A DNA stretch of 64,000 bases from Rossellomorea sp036867415 (GCF_036867415.1 NZ_JBAJHU010000007.1:1-64000); one strand, 5' to 3'; shown: positions 8,473 to 17,799, counted from the stretch's first letter. The notes: generated by a model not told the origin, from the letters alone. Made by a program: numbers and translations.

Positions 8473-9372
8473 ATGAAGAAAAAACTCTCGCCCTTCATTA
8501 TCCTGCTGGCAGTCTCGATCCTCATCTCAGGCTGCGGGAATAGCGGAGGCAAAGACACGATCACTGTATCGGGTAAAATGTGGACTGAACAATTCATCCT
8601 TACTCATATCATGGCTGAACTACTGAAGGAAAAGACTGACCTTGATGTAAAGGTGGAAGAAGGTCTGGGGGAAGTCTCGATCCTTACACCTGCACTTGAA
8701 AAAGGTGATATTGATGTGTATGTGGAATATACCGGTACCGGGCTTGAAGCTGTCCTGAAAGAACAGGCAGCGGAAGGAGCTTCGGGGGACGAGATACTTG
8801 AACAGGTCCGAAAAGGATATGAAAAAAAATTCAATGTGACATGGCTGAAACCACTTGGATTTGAAAATACGTACACTCTTGCTTATACAGAGGATCAGGA
8901 TTTCGATGCCAAAACGTTCTCTGATTTGGTACCTCTTTCAAAAGATCTCAGCTTCGGAGCACCTCACCAGTTTTACGAACGTGAAGGGGACGGCTACGAT
9001 GCTTTTGCAGAAGCATACGGATTCAAATTCAAAGATAAGGAGAGCTATGATCCCAATATCATGTATGAAGCGGTGAAAAACGGGGATGTGGATATCATTC
9101 CTGCCTTCACCACTGACGGAAGAATTGAACGATATAACTTAAAGTCCACTAAAGATGATAAAGGTTTCTTCCCTCCATACGATGCGGCACCGGTCATACG
9201 ACAGGAAGTACTGAAAGAACACCCTGAGGTTGAAGAAACACTGAATAAATTAGCAGGTCAGATATCAGAAGAAGAAATGAGTGAATTGAACGCCAAAGTA
9301 GATATTGATAAAGAGGAACCAAAAGATGTGGCACGTGAATTTCTCATTTCCAAAGGATTAATCGAAGAATAA
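8473..9372 (+). CDS. Opu-type osmoprotectant-binding lipoprotein
   Basis: The 299-residue protein starts with a lipoprotein signal peptide whose lipobox ISGC places the acylated cysteine at residue 21. The mature part is an OpuAC/QAT-type type II binding fold, with SGKMWTEQFILTHIMAE near its start and a VEYTGTGLEAVL segment at about 85. It would deliver a quaternary ammonium osmolyte to the permease encoded just upstream. AAAGGAG precedes the ATG. The operon ends here. Confidence 0.9.
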   Translation: MKKKLSPFIILLAVSILISGCGNSGGKDTITVSGKMWTEQFILTHIMAELLKEKTDLDVKVEEGLGEVSILTPALEKGDIDVYVEYTGTGLEAVLKEQAAEGASGDEILEQVRKGYEKKFNVTWLKPLGFENTYTLAYTEDQDFDAKTFSDLVPLSKDLSFGAPHQFYEREGDGYDAFAEAYGFKFKDKESYDPNIMYEAVKNGDVDIIPAFTTDGRIERYNLKSTKDDKGFFPPYDAAPVIRQEVLKEHPEVEETLNKLAGQISEEEMSELNAKVDIDKEEPKDVAREFLISKGLIEE

Positions 9373-9381
9373 CTGATGATG

Positions 9382-9409
9382 AAGTGAATCCTTTCAACCG
9401 GGTTCACTT
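9382..9409 (+). terminator. Probable terminator of the Opu-type operon
   Basis: The arms AAGTGAATCC and GGGTTCACTT form a hairpin just after the stop codon. The following T tract is weak. Confidence 0.5.
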
Positions 9410-9522
9410 GTCTTACTTCGAATATATCCATATAATTTTGAAAAATAAAGGGAATTATGCTATAAAAATAGAATAGGACTTTAGAACGCAGATATAGATT
9501 CCAAAAAGGACGGTGCTTGATC

Positions 9523-9933
9523 ATGATTGAAAATCCATCACGTGAAGAGATGGGACAAATATTGAAAGAATCCAAGAGAATTGCAGTCGTTGGATTGAGT
9601 GACAATCCCGAGCGTACATCACATTCTGTTTCAAAAGCGATGCAGGACCAAGGATACGAGATCATACCGGTCAACCCGGCCATCGAATCTGCATTGGGTG
9701 TAAAAGCGGTGTCAACATTAGAAGAAATTGAAGGACCGGTCGATATTGTCAATGTCTTCAGGCGTTCTGAATTCCTCCCGGAAATCGCGAAAGAATTTGA
9801 TAAAATAGATGCTAAAGTTTTCTGGGCTCAGCTTGGAGTCATGAATGAAGAAGCTTTTTCTTTTCTGAAGGAACGTGGGTATACAGTGATTATGGATCGT
9901 TGTATTAAGGTTGAACATGCTTTAACCAAATAA
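9523..9933 (+). CDS. yneT: CoA-binding-domain protein YneT
   Basis: The 136-residue protein is a stand-alone CoA-binding (succinyl-CoA synthetase alpha-like) Rossmann domain. It shows AVVGLSDNPERTSHSVSKAM for nucleotide binding and a conserved VFWAQLGV segment. The family's role is unknown. The ATG at 9523 is preferred over an in-frame TTG at 9517 because AAGGACGG sits nine bases before the ATG and only three before the TTG. Position before parE matches B. subtilis yneT. Confidence 0.85.
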   Translation: MIENPSREEMGQILKESKRIAVVGLSDNPERTSHSVSKAMQDQGYEIIPVNPAIESALGVKAVSTLEEIEGPVDIVNVFRRSEFLPEIAKEFDKIDAKVFWAQLGVMNEEAFSFLKERGYTVIMDRCIKVEHALTK

Positions 9934-9945
9934 ATCTCACTGAGG

Positions 9946-9973
9946 CAAGCGGCATTCACCGCTTGTTTTTTTT
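9946..9973 (+). terminator. Terminator after yneT
   Basis: Perfect arms CAAGCGG and CCGCTTG are followed by a run of eight T residues. Confidence 0.9.
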
Positions 9974-10128
9974 CGGATTATTGATTACATCAAGAATGGT
10001 GAGAGGTTAAAACAGATGATAAAGCCACTGAAACCGGGCATTTTACAGAAAATAAATTTGCGAAAATGAAATAAAACGCTACAATATAGCATAGTGGTTT
10101 ACCTTTGAAATGATGAAAAACAGGTAAA

Positions 10129-10142
10129 CGAACAAATGTTCT
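10129..10142 (+). promoter_or_regulatory. LexA-like SOS box upstream of parE
   Basis: CGAACAAATGTTCT matches the Bacillus LexA consensus CGAAC-N4-GTTCG at every position but the last. A -10-like TATAGT lies five bases downstream at 10148-10153, so bound LexA would cover the promoter of parE. B. subtilis parEC is reported within the SOS regulon, which agrees. Confidence 0.65.
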
Positions 10143-10225
10143 TGTGTTATAGTAAGTATAGAACATTAAAAAAACCCGTGCAGTAAGTTCAGATACGGGC
10201 ATAGAAGTTTGAAAGGGGAATGTTC

Positions 10226-12196
10226 GTGGCCAACCAGACACAGTCCATGGCTTATAATGATGATGCAATTCAGGTTTTAGAGGGCTTGGAAGCCGTTCGA
10301 AAGAGACCTGGTATGTATATTGGCTCCACTGACTCCAGAGGGCTGCATCATTTAGTATATGAAATTGTAGATAATGCAGTAGATGAAGCACTAGCAGGTT
10401 TCGGTAATGAAATCACGGTCACCATACATAAAGATAACAGTATTTCTGTTCAAGACAGAGGCCGCGGGATGCCTACCGGGATGCACAAAATGGGAAAACC
10501 TACGCCCGAGATCATACTGACAGTCCTTCACGCAGGAGGGAAATTCGGTCAGGGAGGGTACAAGACAAGCGGCGGTCTCCACGGAGTCGGGGCTTCCGTT
10601 GTCAATGCCCTGTCTGAATGGCTTGTCGTTACGATAGAAAGAGACGGCATCAAATATGAACAGCGCTTCATAAAAGGCGGAAAGCCTGAGACGACACTTG
10701 AAAAAATAGGCAAAACCAAAAAATCAGGAACTCTTATACACTTTAAACCAGATCCCGAAATATTCAGTTCCACCACCTATAATTTTGATACGTTATGTGA
10801 ACGTCTAAGAGAGTCGGCCTTCCTGTTGAAAGGCTTGAAAATCGATATCATCGATCAACGTCACGACCAACAGGAAGTATTCCTTTATGAAAGCGGCATT
10901 CAAGCATTTGTAGAGTATTTAAATGAGGAGAAAGACAGCCTCCACAGCGTCGCGTTTTTTGAAGGAATCCACCACAGCATTGAAGTGGAGTTCTCGTTCC
11001 AGTTTAATGACGGTTTCTCTGAGAATATCCTTTCGTTCGTCAACAACGTTCGCACGAAAGATGGCGGTACCCACGAAGCAGGGGCTAAAACTGCCATGAC
11101 AAGGGTCTTCAATGAGTACGCACGTAAAGCAGGCATCCTGAAAGACCGCGACAAGAACCTGGAAGGAACGGATATCCGCGAAGGCCTGGCAGCCATAGTG
11201 TCCGTCCGTATTCCGGAAGAGCTGCTGCAATTTGAAGGTCAGACGAAAGGCAAGCTCGGAACAAGTGAAGCCCGTTCTTCAGTGGATTCCGTAGTATCAG
11301 AACATCTTCTTTATTTCCTTGAAGAGAACCCTGAAACCAGTTCCCTGCTGATCAAAAAATCAATCAAGGCGGCTCAGGCACGCGAGGCAGCGAGAAAAGC
11401 ACGGGAAGATGCGCGCAACGGGAAGAAACGTAAACGTTCCGAGACTGTTCTATCAGGGAAGCTGACCCCGGCACAATCAAGAAATCCGCAGCGTAATGAA
11501 TTATACCTGGTAGAGGGAGACTCTGCAGGAGGTTCTGCCAAGCAGGGACGAGACCGTAAGTTCCAGGCAATCCTTCCGCTTCGGGGGAAAGTCATCAACA
11601 CTGAAAAGGCGAAACTGCAGGATATCTTCAAAAATGAAGAAATCAATACCATCATCCATGCAATTGGCGGCGGGGTCGGACCTGAATTCAACGTTGAGGA
11701 TATCAATTACGATAAAATCGTGATCATGACTGATGCCGATACGGATGGGGCACATATACAGGTTCTCCTGCTTACTTTCTTCTATCGTTACATGAAACCG
11801 CTCGTGGAAGCTGGAAAAGTGTATATCGCCCTTCCTCCGCTTTATAAAGTGAGTAAAGGCACGGGAAAGAAAGAAAAGATTGAATATGCCTGGACGGATG
11901 AAGAACTGCAAGGCGCCATGAAAAAGATCGGCAAAGGCTACATGATCCAACGCTACAAAGGTCTCGGTGAAATGAATGCTGATCAATTGTGGGAAACGAC
12001 GATGGATCCTGAATCACGGGCCCTCATCAGAGTAAGGATTGATGATGCCGCCCGTGCTGAACGACGAGTCACGACGTTGATGGGCGATAAAGTCGAACCT
12101 CGCCGTAAATGGATCGAAAGCAATGTAGCATTTGGTTTGGAAGAAGACGGAAGCATATTAGAGAATGAAAACATTACGGTCGCAGAGGAGGGGTAA
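10226..12196 (+). CDS. parE: DNA topoisomerase IV subunit B
   Basis: ParE is the ATPase subunit of topoisomerase IV, which decatenates replicated chromosomes. The 656-residue protein has the GHKL ATPase (EIVDNAVDEALAG, then SGGLHGVGASVVNALS), a transducer domain, the TOPRIM motif LVEGDSAGGSAKQGRDRK at about 430, metal-binding DADTDGAHI, and the C-terminal RYKGLGEMN. The GTG at 10226 is chosen because AAAGGGG is seven bases upstream; an ATG at 10220 is only one base from it. parC starts three bases after the stop, so the two form one operon. Confidence 0.95.
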   Translation: MANQTQSMAYNDDAIQVLEGLEAVRKRPGMYIGSTDSRGLHHLVYEIVDNAVDEALAGFGNEITVTIHKDNSISVQDRGRGMPTGMHKMGKPTPEIILTVLHAGGKFGQGGYKTSGGLHGVGASVVNALSEWLVVTIERDGIKYEQRFIKGGKPETTLEKIGKTKKSGTLIHFKPDPEIFSSTTYNFDTLCERLRESAFLLKGLKIDIIDQRHDQQEVFLYESGIQAFVEYLNEEKDSLHSVAFFEGIHHSIEVEFSFQFNDGFSENILSFVNNVRTKDGGTHEAGAKTAMTRVFNEYARKAGILKDRDKNLEGTDIREGLAAIVSVRIPEELLQFEGQTKGKLGTSEARSSVDSVVSEHLLYFLEENPETSSLLIKKSIKAAQAREAARKAREDARNGKKRKRSETVLSGKLTPAQSRNPQRNELYLVEGDSAGGSAKQGRDRKFQAILPLRGKVINTEKAKLQDIFKNEEINTIIHAIGGGVGPEFNVEDINYDKIVIMTDADTDGAHIQVLLLTFFYRYMKPLVEAGKVYIALPPLYKVSKGTGKKEKIEYAWTDEELQGAMKKIGKGYMIQRYKGLGEMNADQLWETTMDPESRALIRVRIDDAARAERRVTTLMGDKVEPRRKWIESNVAFGLEEDGSILENENITVAEEG

Positions 12197-12199
12197 AGC

Positions 12200-14632
12200 A
12201 TGACAACAGTAGAAAGATATCAAGATTTGCCTCTTGAAGAGGTACTTGGCGACCGATTTGGACGATATAGCAAATACATTATTCAAGAACGTGCGTTACC
12301 AGATGCCCGGGACGGACTGAAACCCGTTCAGCGACGGATCCTTTATGCCATGTATGTAGATGGGAACACACAAGAAAAAGGCTTCCGCAAATCAGCAAAG
12401 ACAGTCGGAAATGTAATCGGTAACTATCACCCCCATGGTGATACCTCCGTTTATGATGCCATGGTGCGAATGAGTCAGACATGGAAAGTACGCAACTATC
12501 TTGTTGAAATGCACGGGAATAACGGGAGCATCGATGGCGATCCGCCTGCTGCGATGCGTTATACAGAAGCCAGACTTTCAGCTATTTCAATGGAGTTACT
12601 GCGTGATATCGATAAGAATACGGTCGAATTCATCCCTAACTTTGATGATACTTCAAGTGAACCGACCGTCCTCCCTTCCCGGTTCCCTAATTTACTTGTA
12701 AATGGTTCGACGGGTATATCAGCAGGATATGCAACCGATATCCCGCCACACCATTTAGGTGAAGTAATCGATGCGGCCATTATGCGCATTGAAAAGCCGC
12801 AGTGTTCAGTCGATGATCTTATGACTGTCATGAAAGGACCCGATTTCCCTACCGGGGGAATCATTCAAGGTGTGGAAGGAATCAAAAAAGCGTACGAGAC
12901 TGGAAAAGGAAAAGTCGTTGTACGCGGAAAAGCTGAAGTAGAGGATATACGAGGAAGCAAACAGCAAATCGTTATCACGGAAATACCTTACGAAGTGAAT
13001 AAAGCGAACCTTGTAAAGAAGATGGATGAATTCAGATTGGACCGCAAAGTGGAAGGCATCGCCGAAGTCCGGGATGAGACAGACCGCGAAGGACTCCGGA
13101 TCGTCATAGAATTAAAAAAAGATGCAGATGCCAATGGCGTCCTGAATTATCTTTATAAAAACAGTGATTTACAAATTTCCTATAACTTCAATATGGTGGC
13201 AATTCATAAACGCCGCCCTGAACTTATGGGACTAAGACAGTTATTGGACGCATATATCGTACATCAAAAAGAAGTGGTTACAAATCGTACCAAGCACGAC
13301 CTGAAGAAGGCGAGCGACCGTCAGCATATTGTTGAAGGGTTGATGAAGGCTCTATCTATTCTCGATGAAGTGATCGCCACCATCCGTGCTTCAAAGGATA
13401 AGAAGGATGCGAAGAACAACCTAATCGATCAGTACCAATTCACTGAAGCCCAGTCAGAAGCAATCGTAAGTCTCCAGTTATACCGATTGACCAATACTGA
13501 CATTACTGCTTTAAGAAGTGAAGCCGAAGAGCTTCAGAAATTGATCGCGGAATTAACAGGCATATTAGAAAGCGAAAACAAGTTATTCAGTGTCATCAAA
13601 AAAGAATTAAAAGCGATCAAAAAACAGTTTGCAGATGCACGCCGTACACAGATTGAAGAAAAAATTGAAGAAATCAAAATCAATCTTGAAGTATTGATTG
13701 CAAGTGAGGACGTTATGGTGTCAGTTACACGTGATGGATACATCAAGCGGACGAGCCTTCGTTCATACTCTGCATCAAATGGTCAGGATCTTGCCATGAA
13801 AGAAACGGACAGGCTGCTTGCTCAGTATGAGATGAATACAACTGATGTTCTTCTGGTCTTCACCAACAAAGGGAACTATATCTACTGTCCTGTACATGAA
13901 TTACCGGATATCCGCTGGAAGGATCTTGGCCAGCATGTAGGGAATATCGTCCCGATCGATCGCGATGAACAGGTATTAAAAGCGATTCCGATCAAGGAAT
14001 TCAATGAAGGAAAATACCTTCTGTTCGTTACCAGAAACGGCATGACCAAAAAATCTGAACTCTCTCAATATAAAGCGCAGCGATATTCCCGTCCACTTGT
14101 CGGAATCAACCTCAAAGGCAATGATTCTTTAGTTGATGTACATCTGACAGATGGAAATCAAGATCTTTTCCTTGCCACGAACTTGAGCTATGGTTTATGG
14201 TTTGCTGAAGAAGATGTCAGCATCGTAGGTCCAAGAGCGGCTGGAGTCAAAGGGATTAATCTTAAAGATGAGGACTATGTCGTTTCAGGTAAAGTGGTGA
14301 GTGATCCGGCTAAAGAGTATGTATTCCTCGTCACTCACCGCGGAGCAGTGAAAAAGATGAAGCTCTCAGAATTTGAAAAGACTACGCGGGCCAAACGCGG
14401 AGTCATCATGCTCAGGGAACTTAAATCCAATCCGCATCGGGTCGTTCGTATCGAAGTGGTCAAGGACACTGATACGATAGAACTGATAACGAATAAAAGA
14501 AAGACCGAAAATGTAAAAATTTCGGATTTACGGGCGAATGACCGGTATTCCAATGGTTCATTCGTGATTGATGAAGCTGAAAGCGGCCCGGTTACAGAGA
14601 CTTGGGTTAAACCAACTGAAAATAACGAGTGA
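12200..14632 (+). CDS. parC: DNA topoisomerase IV subunit A
   Basis: ParC is the DNA-cleaving subunit of topoisomerase IV. The 810-residue protein has the winged-helix breakage domain with catalytic tyrosine 121 (AAMRYTEARLS). A long coiled-coil region with the characteristic exit-gate lysines lies at about 360-480, and the beta-pinwheel from about 500. The quinolone-resistance region reads HPHGDTSVYDAMVR: threonine 82 stands where S. aureus GrlA has Ser80, and aspartate 86 where GrlA has Glu84. AGAGGAGGGG precedes the ATG. A strong terminator closes the operon. Confidence 0.95.
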   Translation: MTTVERYQDLPLEEVLGDRFGRYSKYIIQERALPDARDGLKPVQRRILYAMYVDGNTQEKGFRKSAKTVGNVIGNYHPHGDTSVYDAMVRMSQTWKVRNYLVEMHGNNGSIDGDPPAAMRYTEARLSAISMELLRDIDKNTVEFIPNFDDTSSEPTVLPSRFPNLLVNGSTGISAGYATDIPPHHLGEVIDAAIMRIEKPQCSVDDLMTVMKGPDFPTGGIIQGVEGIKKAYETGKGKVVVRGKAEVEDIRGSKQQIVITEIPYEVNKANLVKKMDEFRLDRKVEGIAEVRDETDREGLRIVIELKKDADANGVLNYLYKNSDLQISYNFNMVAIHKRRPELMGLRQLLDAYIVHQKEVVTNRTKHDLKKASDRQHIVEGLMKALSILDEVIATIRASKDKKDAKNNLIDQYQFTEAQSEAIVSLQLYRLTNTDITALRSEAEELQKLIAELTGILESENKLFSVIKKELKAIKKQFADARRTQIEEKIEEIKINLEVLIASEDVMVSVTRDGYIKRTSLRSYSASNGQDLAMKETDRLLAQYEMNTTDVLLVFTNKGNYIYCPVHELPDIRWKDLGQHVGNIVPIDRDEQVLKAIPIKEFNEGKYLLFVTRNGMTKKSELSQYKAQRYSRPLVGINLKGNDSLVDVHLTDGNQDLFLATNLSYGLWFAEEDVSIVGPRAAGVKGINLKDEDYVVSGKVVSDPAKEYVFLVTHRGAVKKMKLSEFEKTTRAKRGVIMLRELKSNPHRVVRIEVVKDTDTIELITNKRKTENVKISDLRANDRYSNGSFVIDEAESGPVTETWVKPTENNE

Positions 14633-14640
14633 TTCGAAAA

Positions 14641-14670
14641 AACGGCTAAGGAGTCCTTAGCCGTTTTTTT
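14641..14670 (+). terminator. Terminator of parEC
   Basis: Arms AACGGCTAAGG and CCTTAGCCGTT are followed by seven T residues. Confidence 0.95.
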
Positions 14671-14767
14671 ATGGAATAAACCGCTATGACATTGCCATCC
14701 CGTAAATAGCTGTAAGTACATTTCAATTTGACTATATTGTATATAAAACGAATTTATATACTGGATT

Positions 14768-14798
14768 GTTGTACAATCATAATGCATGATTGTACAAC
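14768..14798. promoter_or_regulatory. Large palindrome upstream of the alsT-like gene
   Basis: The perfect 13-bp arms GTTGTACAATCAT and ATGATTGTACAAC are separated by five bases, and each arm contains the shorter palindrome TTGTACAA. There is no T run, so a terminator is unlikely. It lies 140 bp before the alsT-like start; a second palindrome, TTACAT-CAAT-ATGTAA, follows at 14810-14825. It looks like a double operator for an unidentified repressor or activator. Confidence 0.5.
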
Positions 14799-14937
14799 AT
14801 TAAATAATTTTACATCAATATGTAATTTGCAATTGATAGAAAAATGTTTATTTGATAGATTAAAAAAGTGTCATTTGGGGTAAACATACATAGGTTCATA
14901 CATTTACATTTTATTACATACTGGAGGGCATTCATCT

Positions 14938-16365
14938 ATGGATTTATTTAACACCATTATCGGTACGTTAAATGAGTATATGTGGTCATATATTCTTATT
15001 GCAGGTCTCGTTGGGCTTGGACTTTATTTTTCACTTCGCACCAAGTTTGTACAGTTTCGATATATTGCTGAAATGGGACGTTTACTGACAGATAAAACAA
15101 CGATTTCAGCAGAGGGGAAAAGAGGGATTTCCTCATTCCAGGCATTCACAATCAGTACGGCATCGCGGGTTGGTACAGGAAATCTTGCAGGTGTTGCCAC
15201 GGCGATTGCCGGTGGAGGACCCGGTGCTGTGTTCTGGATGTGGCTGATTGCTCTCTTAGGAGGGGCGACAAGTTTCATTGAAAGTACTCTCGCTCAAATT
15301 TATAAAGTGAAAGATGGAAAAGACGGATTCCGCGGCGGTCCGGCTTATTACATGGAAAAAGGGCTGAACGCCCGCTGGATGGGAATACTTTTTGCTGTTA
15401 TTATTACTTTTTGTTTTGGATTGGTGTTTAATTCCGTACAATCCAATACGATTTCACTTGCAATGGAAGGTGCTTATTCCTTTGATCGTTTAACTACTGG
15501 AATCATTTTAGCGGTATTGACGGCTGTCATCATCTTTGGAGGAATCAAGCGGATCGCCCATGTTACACAGATACTGGTTCCTGTCATGGCGATCCTTTAT
15601 ATCATTCTAGCCTTATACATTCTGATCTCGAATATCACGCTGCTTCCTGATATGTTTGCCCTTATATTTGAGAGCGCATTTGGATTCAGGGAAGTTGTAA
15701 GCGGCGGCGTTGGAGCGGCTATCATGATGGGTATCAAACGAGGGCTATTTTCCAATGAAGCAGGTATGGGTAGTGCGCCTAATGCAGCTGCATCTGCAGG
15801 TGTCTCGCACCCCGTTAAACAAGGTTTGATCCAGACTCTTGGTGTGTTCACCGATACATTGATCATTTGTACGGCTACTGCATTTATGATCATTCTATCA
15901 GACCAATATACTGCGGGAATCGATGGTATTCAACTGACCCAAGCTGCACTAAGCTTCCATGTTGGTCCATGGGCTGACACATTCGTTGCGATTGCAATTT
16001 TCTTGTTTGCATTCAGTTCCGTCATTGGTAACTATTATTATGGTGAAACAAACATTGAATTCATCAAGTACAGTCCTGCTGCCCTGTTAATCTACAGACT
16101 TGCCGTGATCGGTATGGTCATCTTCGGGGCAGTCGTGAAGCTTGACGTCGTTTGGGGACTCGCCGACTTGTTCATGGGGCTCATGGCCATCATCAACCTT
16201 ATCGCCATCACATTGCTCACAAGAATTGCCCTTGCTGCGTTAAAAGACTACCGTTCACAGAAGAAACAAGGGAAAGATCCTGTATTCTATTCGAATTCCA
16301 TTAAAGGATTGAAGGGGATAGAATGCTGGGAAGAGAAACCGGTAACCAAATCAGAGAATCCATAA
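14938..16365 (+). CDS. alsT: Sodium:alanine/glutamine symporter AlsT (AGCS family)
   Basis: This 475-residue membrane protein has about ten to eleven hydrophobic segments and the AGCS hallmarks: TASRVGTGNLAGVATAIAGGG at about 75-95 and RGLFSNEAGMGSAPNAAAS at about 270-288. It imports small amino acids (alanine, glycine or glutamine) with sodium. Position directly after parEC is that of B. subtilis alsT, reported as a glutamine transporter. TGGAGGGC precedes the ATG. The gene is monocistronic with upstream palindromes and its own terminator. Confidence 0.9.
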   Translation: MDLFNTIIGTLNEYMWSYILIAGLVGLGLYFSLRTKFVQFRYIAEMGRLLTDKTTISAEGKRGISSFQAFTISTASRVGTGNLAGVATAIAGGGPGAVFWMWLIALLGGATSFIESTLAQIYKVKDGKDGFRGGPAYYMEKGLNARWMGILFAVIITFCFGLVFNSVQSNTISLAMEGAYSFDRLTTGIILAVLTAVIIFGGIKRIAHVTQILVPVMAILYIILALYILISNITLLPDMFALIFESAFGFREVVSGGVGAAIMMGIKRGLFSNEAGMGSAPNAAASAGVSHPVKQGLIQTLGVFTDTLIICTATAFMIILSDQYTAGIDGIQLTQAALSFHVGPWADTFVAIAIFLFAFSSVIGNYYYGETNIEFIKYSPAALLIYRLAVIGMVIFGAVVKLDVVWGLADLFMGLMAIINLIAITLLTRIALAALKDYRSQKKQGKDPVFYSNSIKGLKGIECWEEKPVTKSENP

Positions 16366-16369
16366 TGAC

Positions 16370-16404
16370 AAAGACCAACTCATATAAATTGAGTTGGTCT
16401 TTTT
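16370..16404 (+). terminator. Terminator after alsT
   Basis: Perfect arms AAAGACCAACTC and GAGTTGGTCTTT are followed by T residues. Confidence 0.9.
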
Positions 16405-16463
16405 ACATAGTTTTTCCTTAATTGGTGATGATAATAGAGAATGATTACCGAGGAGGGGATACT

Positions 16464-17252
16464 GTGCGTAAAGAGTTATTGTTTGCTTTTGGAGCTTTTT
16501 TCATTTTATCTTTACAAACAATCGCTGGAAATTTCTCAGAAGAAAATCATGATGAACAGACTGAGATCAATCAACTGACCGTAAAGTCCTACTCTATAGA
16601 TGTAACCGGAGATGGGAAAAAAGATAAAATCAATCTGAATGCCATTCCATACTCACCCGATGCATTATTTTTGAAAGAAGTGTGGGCAGAAATCACAACA
16701 TCCAATGGCAGTGAAATGCGCATCGACTACGAAGGCGGATATGAACCTCAAATAAAATTTGTTGACTTGAACCATGACGGAATAAAGGATTTACTGTTTT
16801 CAACTGCAACAGGAGGGAGCGGCGGGTTGTATTACACGGCTTTGCATACACTTTCTGATAATAAATTGCAGGATCTTGGTTTGCCTGAAGGGCTAACAAT
16901 CCAGGCTCAATTTCAAGACAACTATAAATCCGTTATTACATTCACTGACACCAGTCAATCGTATACGATCGACTTAAGCGACCGTCAGGAAGATTATGAA
17001 CGGCTCGGCATCTATACTGATGGAAAATTAAATGAACCGATGGAATTGATGGTTCTCCCCACAGCCTTTTACGAACCTGTGAAAATCAAAGGAAAGACAG
17101 GGAAAGGGTTAAAGGGCTACCAGCAAATCAGTGGTGCTTATAAAGCTGACAGTATCGGCACAGCAGTGTCTTATTGGTACTATGAAAACAACAAATGGAT
17201 CTTGATTGAAATAAAATGGCAGGAGGACTCTTTGCAGAAGCACGGAAGATAG
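16464..17252 (+). CDS. Exported FG-GAP/VCBS-like repeat protein
   Basis: The 262-residue protein begins with a signal-like segment (LLFAFGAFFILSLQTIAG). Two calcium-binding-like FG-GAP elements follow, DVTGDGKKDKINLNAI and DLNHDGIKDLLFSTATGG. The rest is predicted beta-rich and unrecognised. I use the GTG at 16464 because GAGGAGGGGA is just upstream; an in-frame ATG at 16422 has none. Homologues occur in many Bacilli without known function. It stands between alsT and a staygreen-family gene on the same strand. Confidence 0.65.
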   Translation: MRKELLFAFGAFFILSLQTIAGNFSEENHDEQTEINQLTVKSYSIDVTGDGKKDKINLNAIPYSPDALFLKEVWAEITTSNGSEMRIDYEGGYEPQIKFVDLNHDGIKDLLFSTATGGSGGLYYTALHTLSDNKLQDLGLPEGLTIQAQFQDNYKSVITFTDTSQSYTIDLSDRQEDYERLGIYTDGKLNEPMELMVLPTAFYEPVKIKGKTGKGLKGYQQISGAYKADSIGTAVSYWYYENNKWILIEIKWQEDSLQKHGR

Positions 17253-17300
17253 GCGATTGACATACACTGCTATAAGCCCAAATTTGAAGGAGGCTTATAA

Positions 17301-17759
17301 ATGAGTGATTTCAATCCTGAAAAGCTAACTGTCACCTATTTGCCGCCGGCTTCAATCTTCAATCCGATTGACAACAGAAAGTACAAGTTAACTCACTCTG
17401 ATACAACCGGGCAGCTATATTTAAGTATAGGCTCTCAGTACGATGCAGCAAATTTGAACGCGAAAATGAGGGATGAAGTGCTCGGGGAATGGCGGCGTGA
17501 ACTTGGCCAATACACACTCTTCGGAAAGGTATATGTAAGCGGAGGGGAGTTTGATGAGAAACTATCCCAGATTCGATTCATGATCTTCAAAAAGGAACTT
17601 CCGCTTGCATTATATGCTTTCGTAAATGGCGATAAAGGGTTTTATACGTATTATCCTTGGCTTCTTGATGCTCCTGTTTATATCTATTTCGAGTCAATAT
17701 TCAACGAATTTAATCAGGTTATTTATTTCGGAACCCCTAGGCAATACTTAATGAAATGA
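17301..17759 (+). CDS. Staygreen (SGR) family protein
   Basis: The 152-residue product shows the staygreen-family layout: KLTVTYLPPAS at the N terminus, KYKLTHSDTTGQLYLSIG, RDEVLGEWRRE, then a tryptophan- and tyrosine-rich C-terminal half. Plant SGR proteins remove magnesium from chlorophyll a, and some bacterial members have been shown to have similar activity in vitro. A Bacillaceae host makes no chlorophyll, so the natural substrate here is unknown. AAGGAGGC precedes the ATG. A strong terminator follows. Confidence 0.8.
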   Translation: MSDFNPEKLTVTYLPPASIFNPIDNRKYKLTHSDTTGQLYLSIGSQYDAANLNAKMRDEVLGEWRRELGQYTLFGKVYVSGGEFDEKLSQIRFMIFKKELPLALYAFVNGDKGFYTYYPWLLDAPVYIYFESIFNEFNQVIYFGTPRQYLMK

Positions 17760-17763
17760 AGCA

Positions 17764-17799
17764 TGCATAAAGGGCAGGAGACCCTTTATGCATTTTTTT
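17764..17799 (+). terminator. Terminator after the staygreen-family gene
   Basis: Arms TGCATAAAGGG and CCCTTTATGCA are followed by a run of seven T residues. It marks the last intact core-type gene before the accessory island. Confidence 0.9.

Noticed and set aside
10165..10200. Hairpin CCCGT/ACGGG just upstream of parE as an attenuator
   Set aside because: The stem has only five base pairs and a long loop; on the plus strand there is no T run.
14862..14886. TGTCATTTGGGGTAAACA as a TnrA/GlnR site upstream of alsT
   Set aside because: The spacing between the half-sites is one base too long for the consensus.
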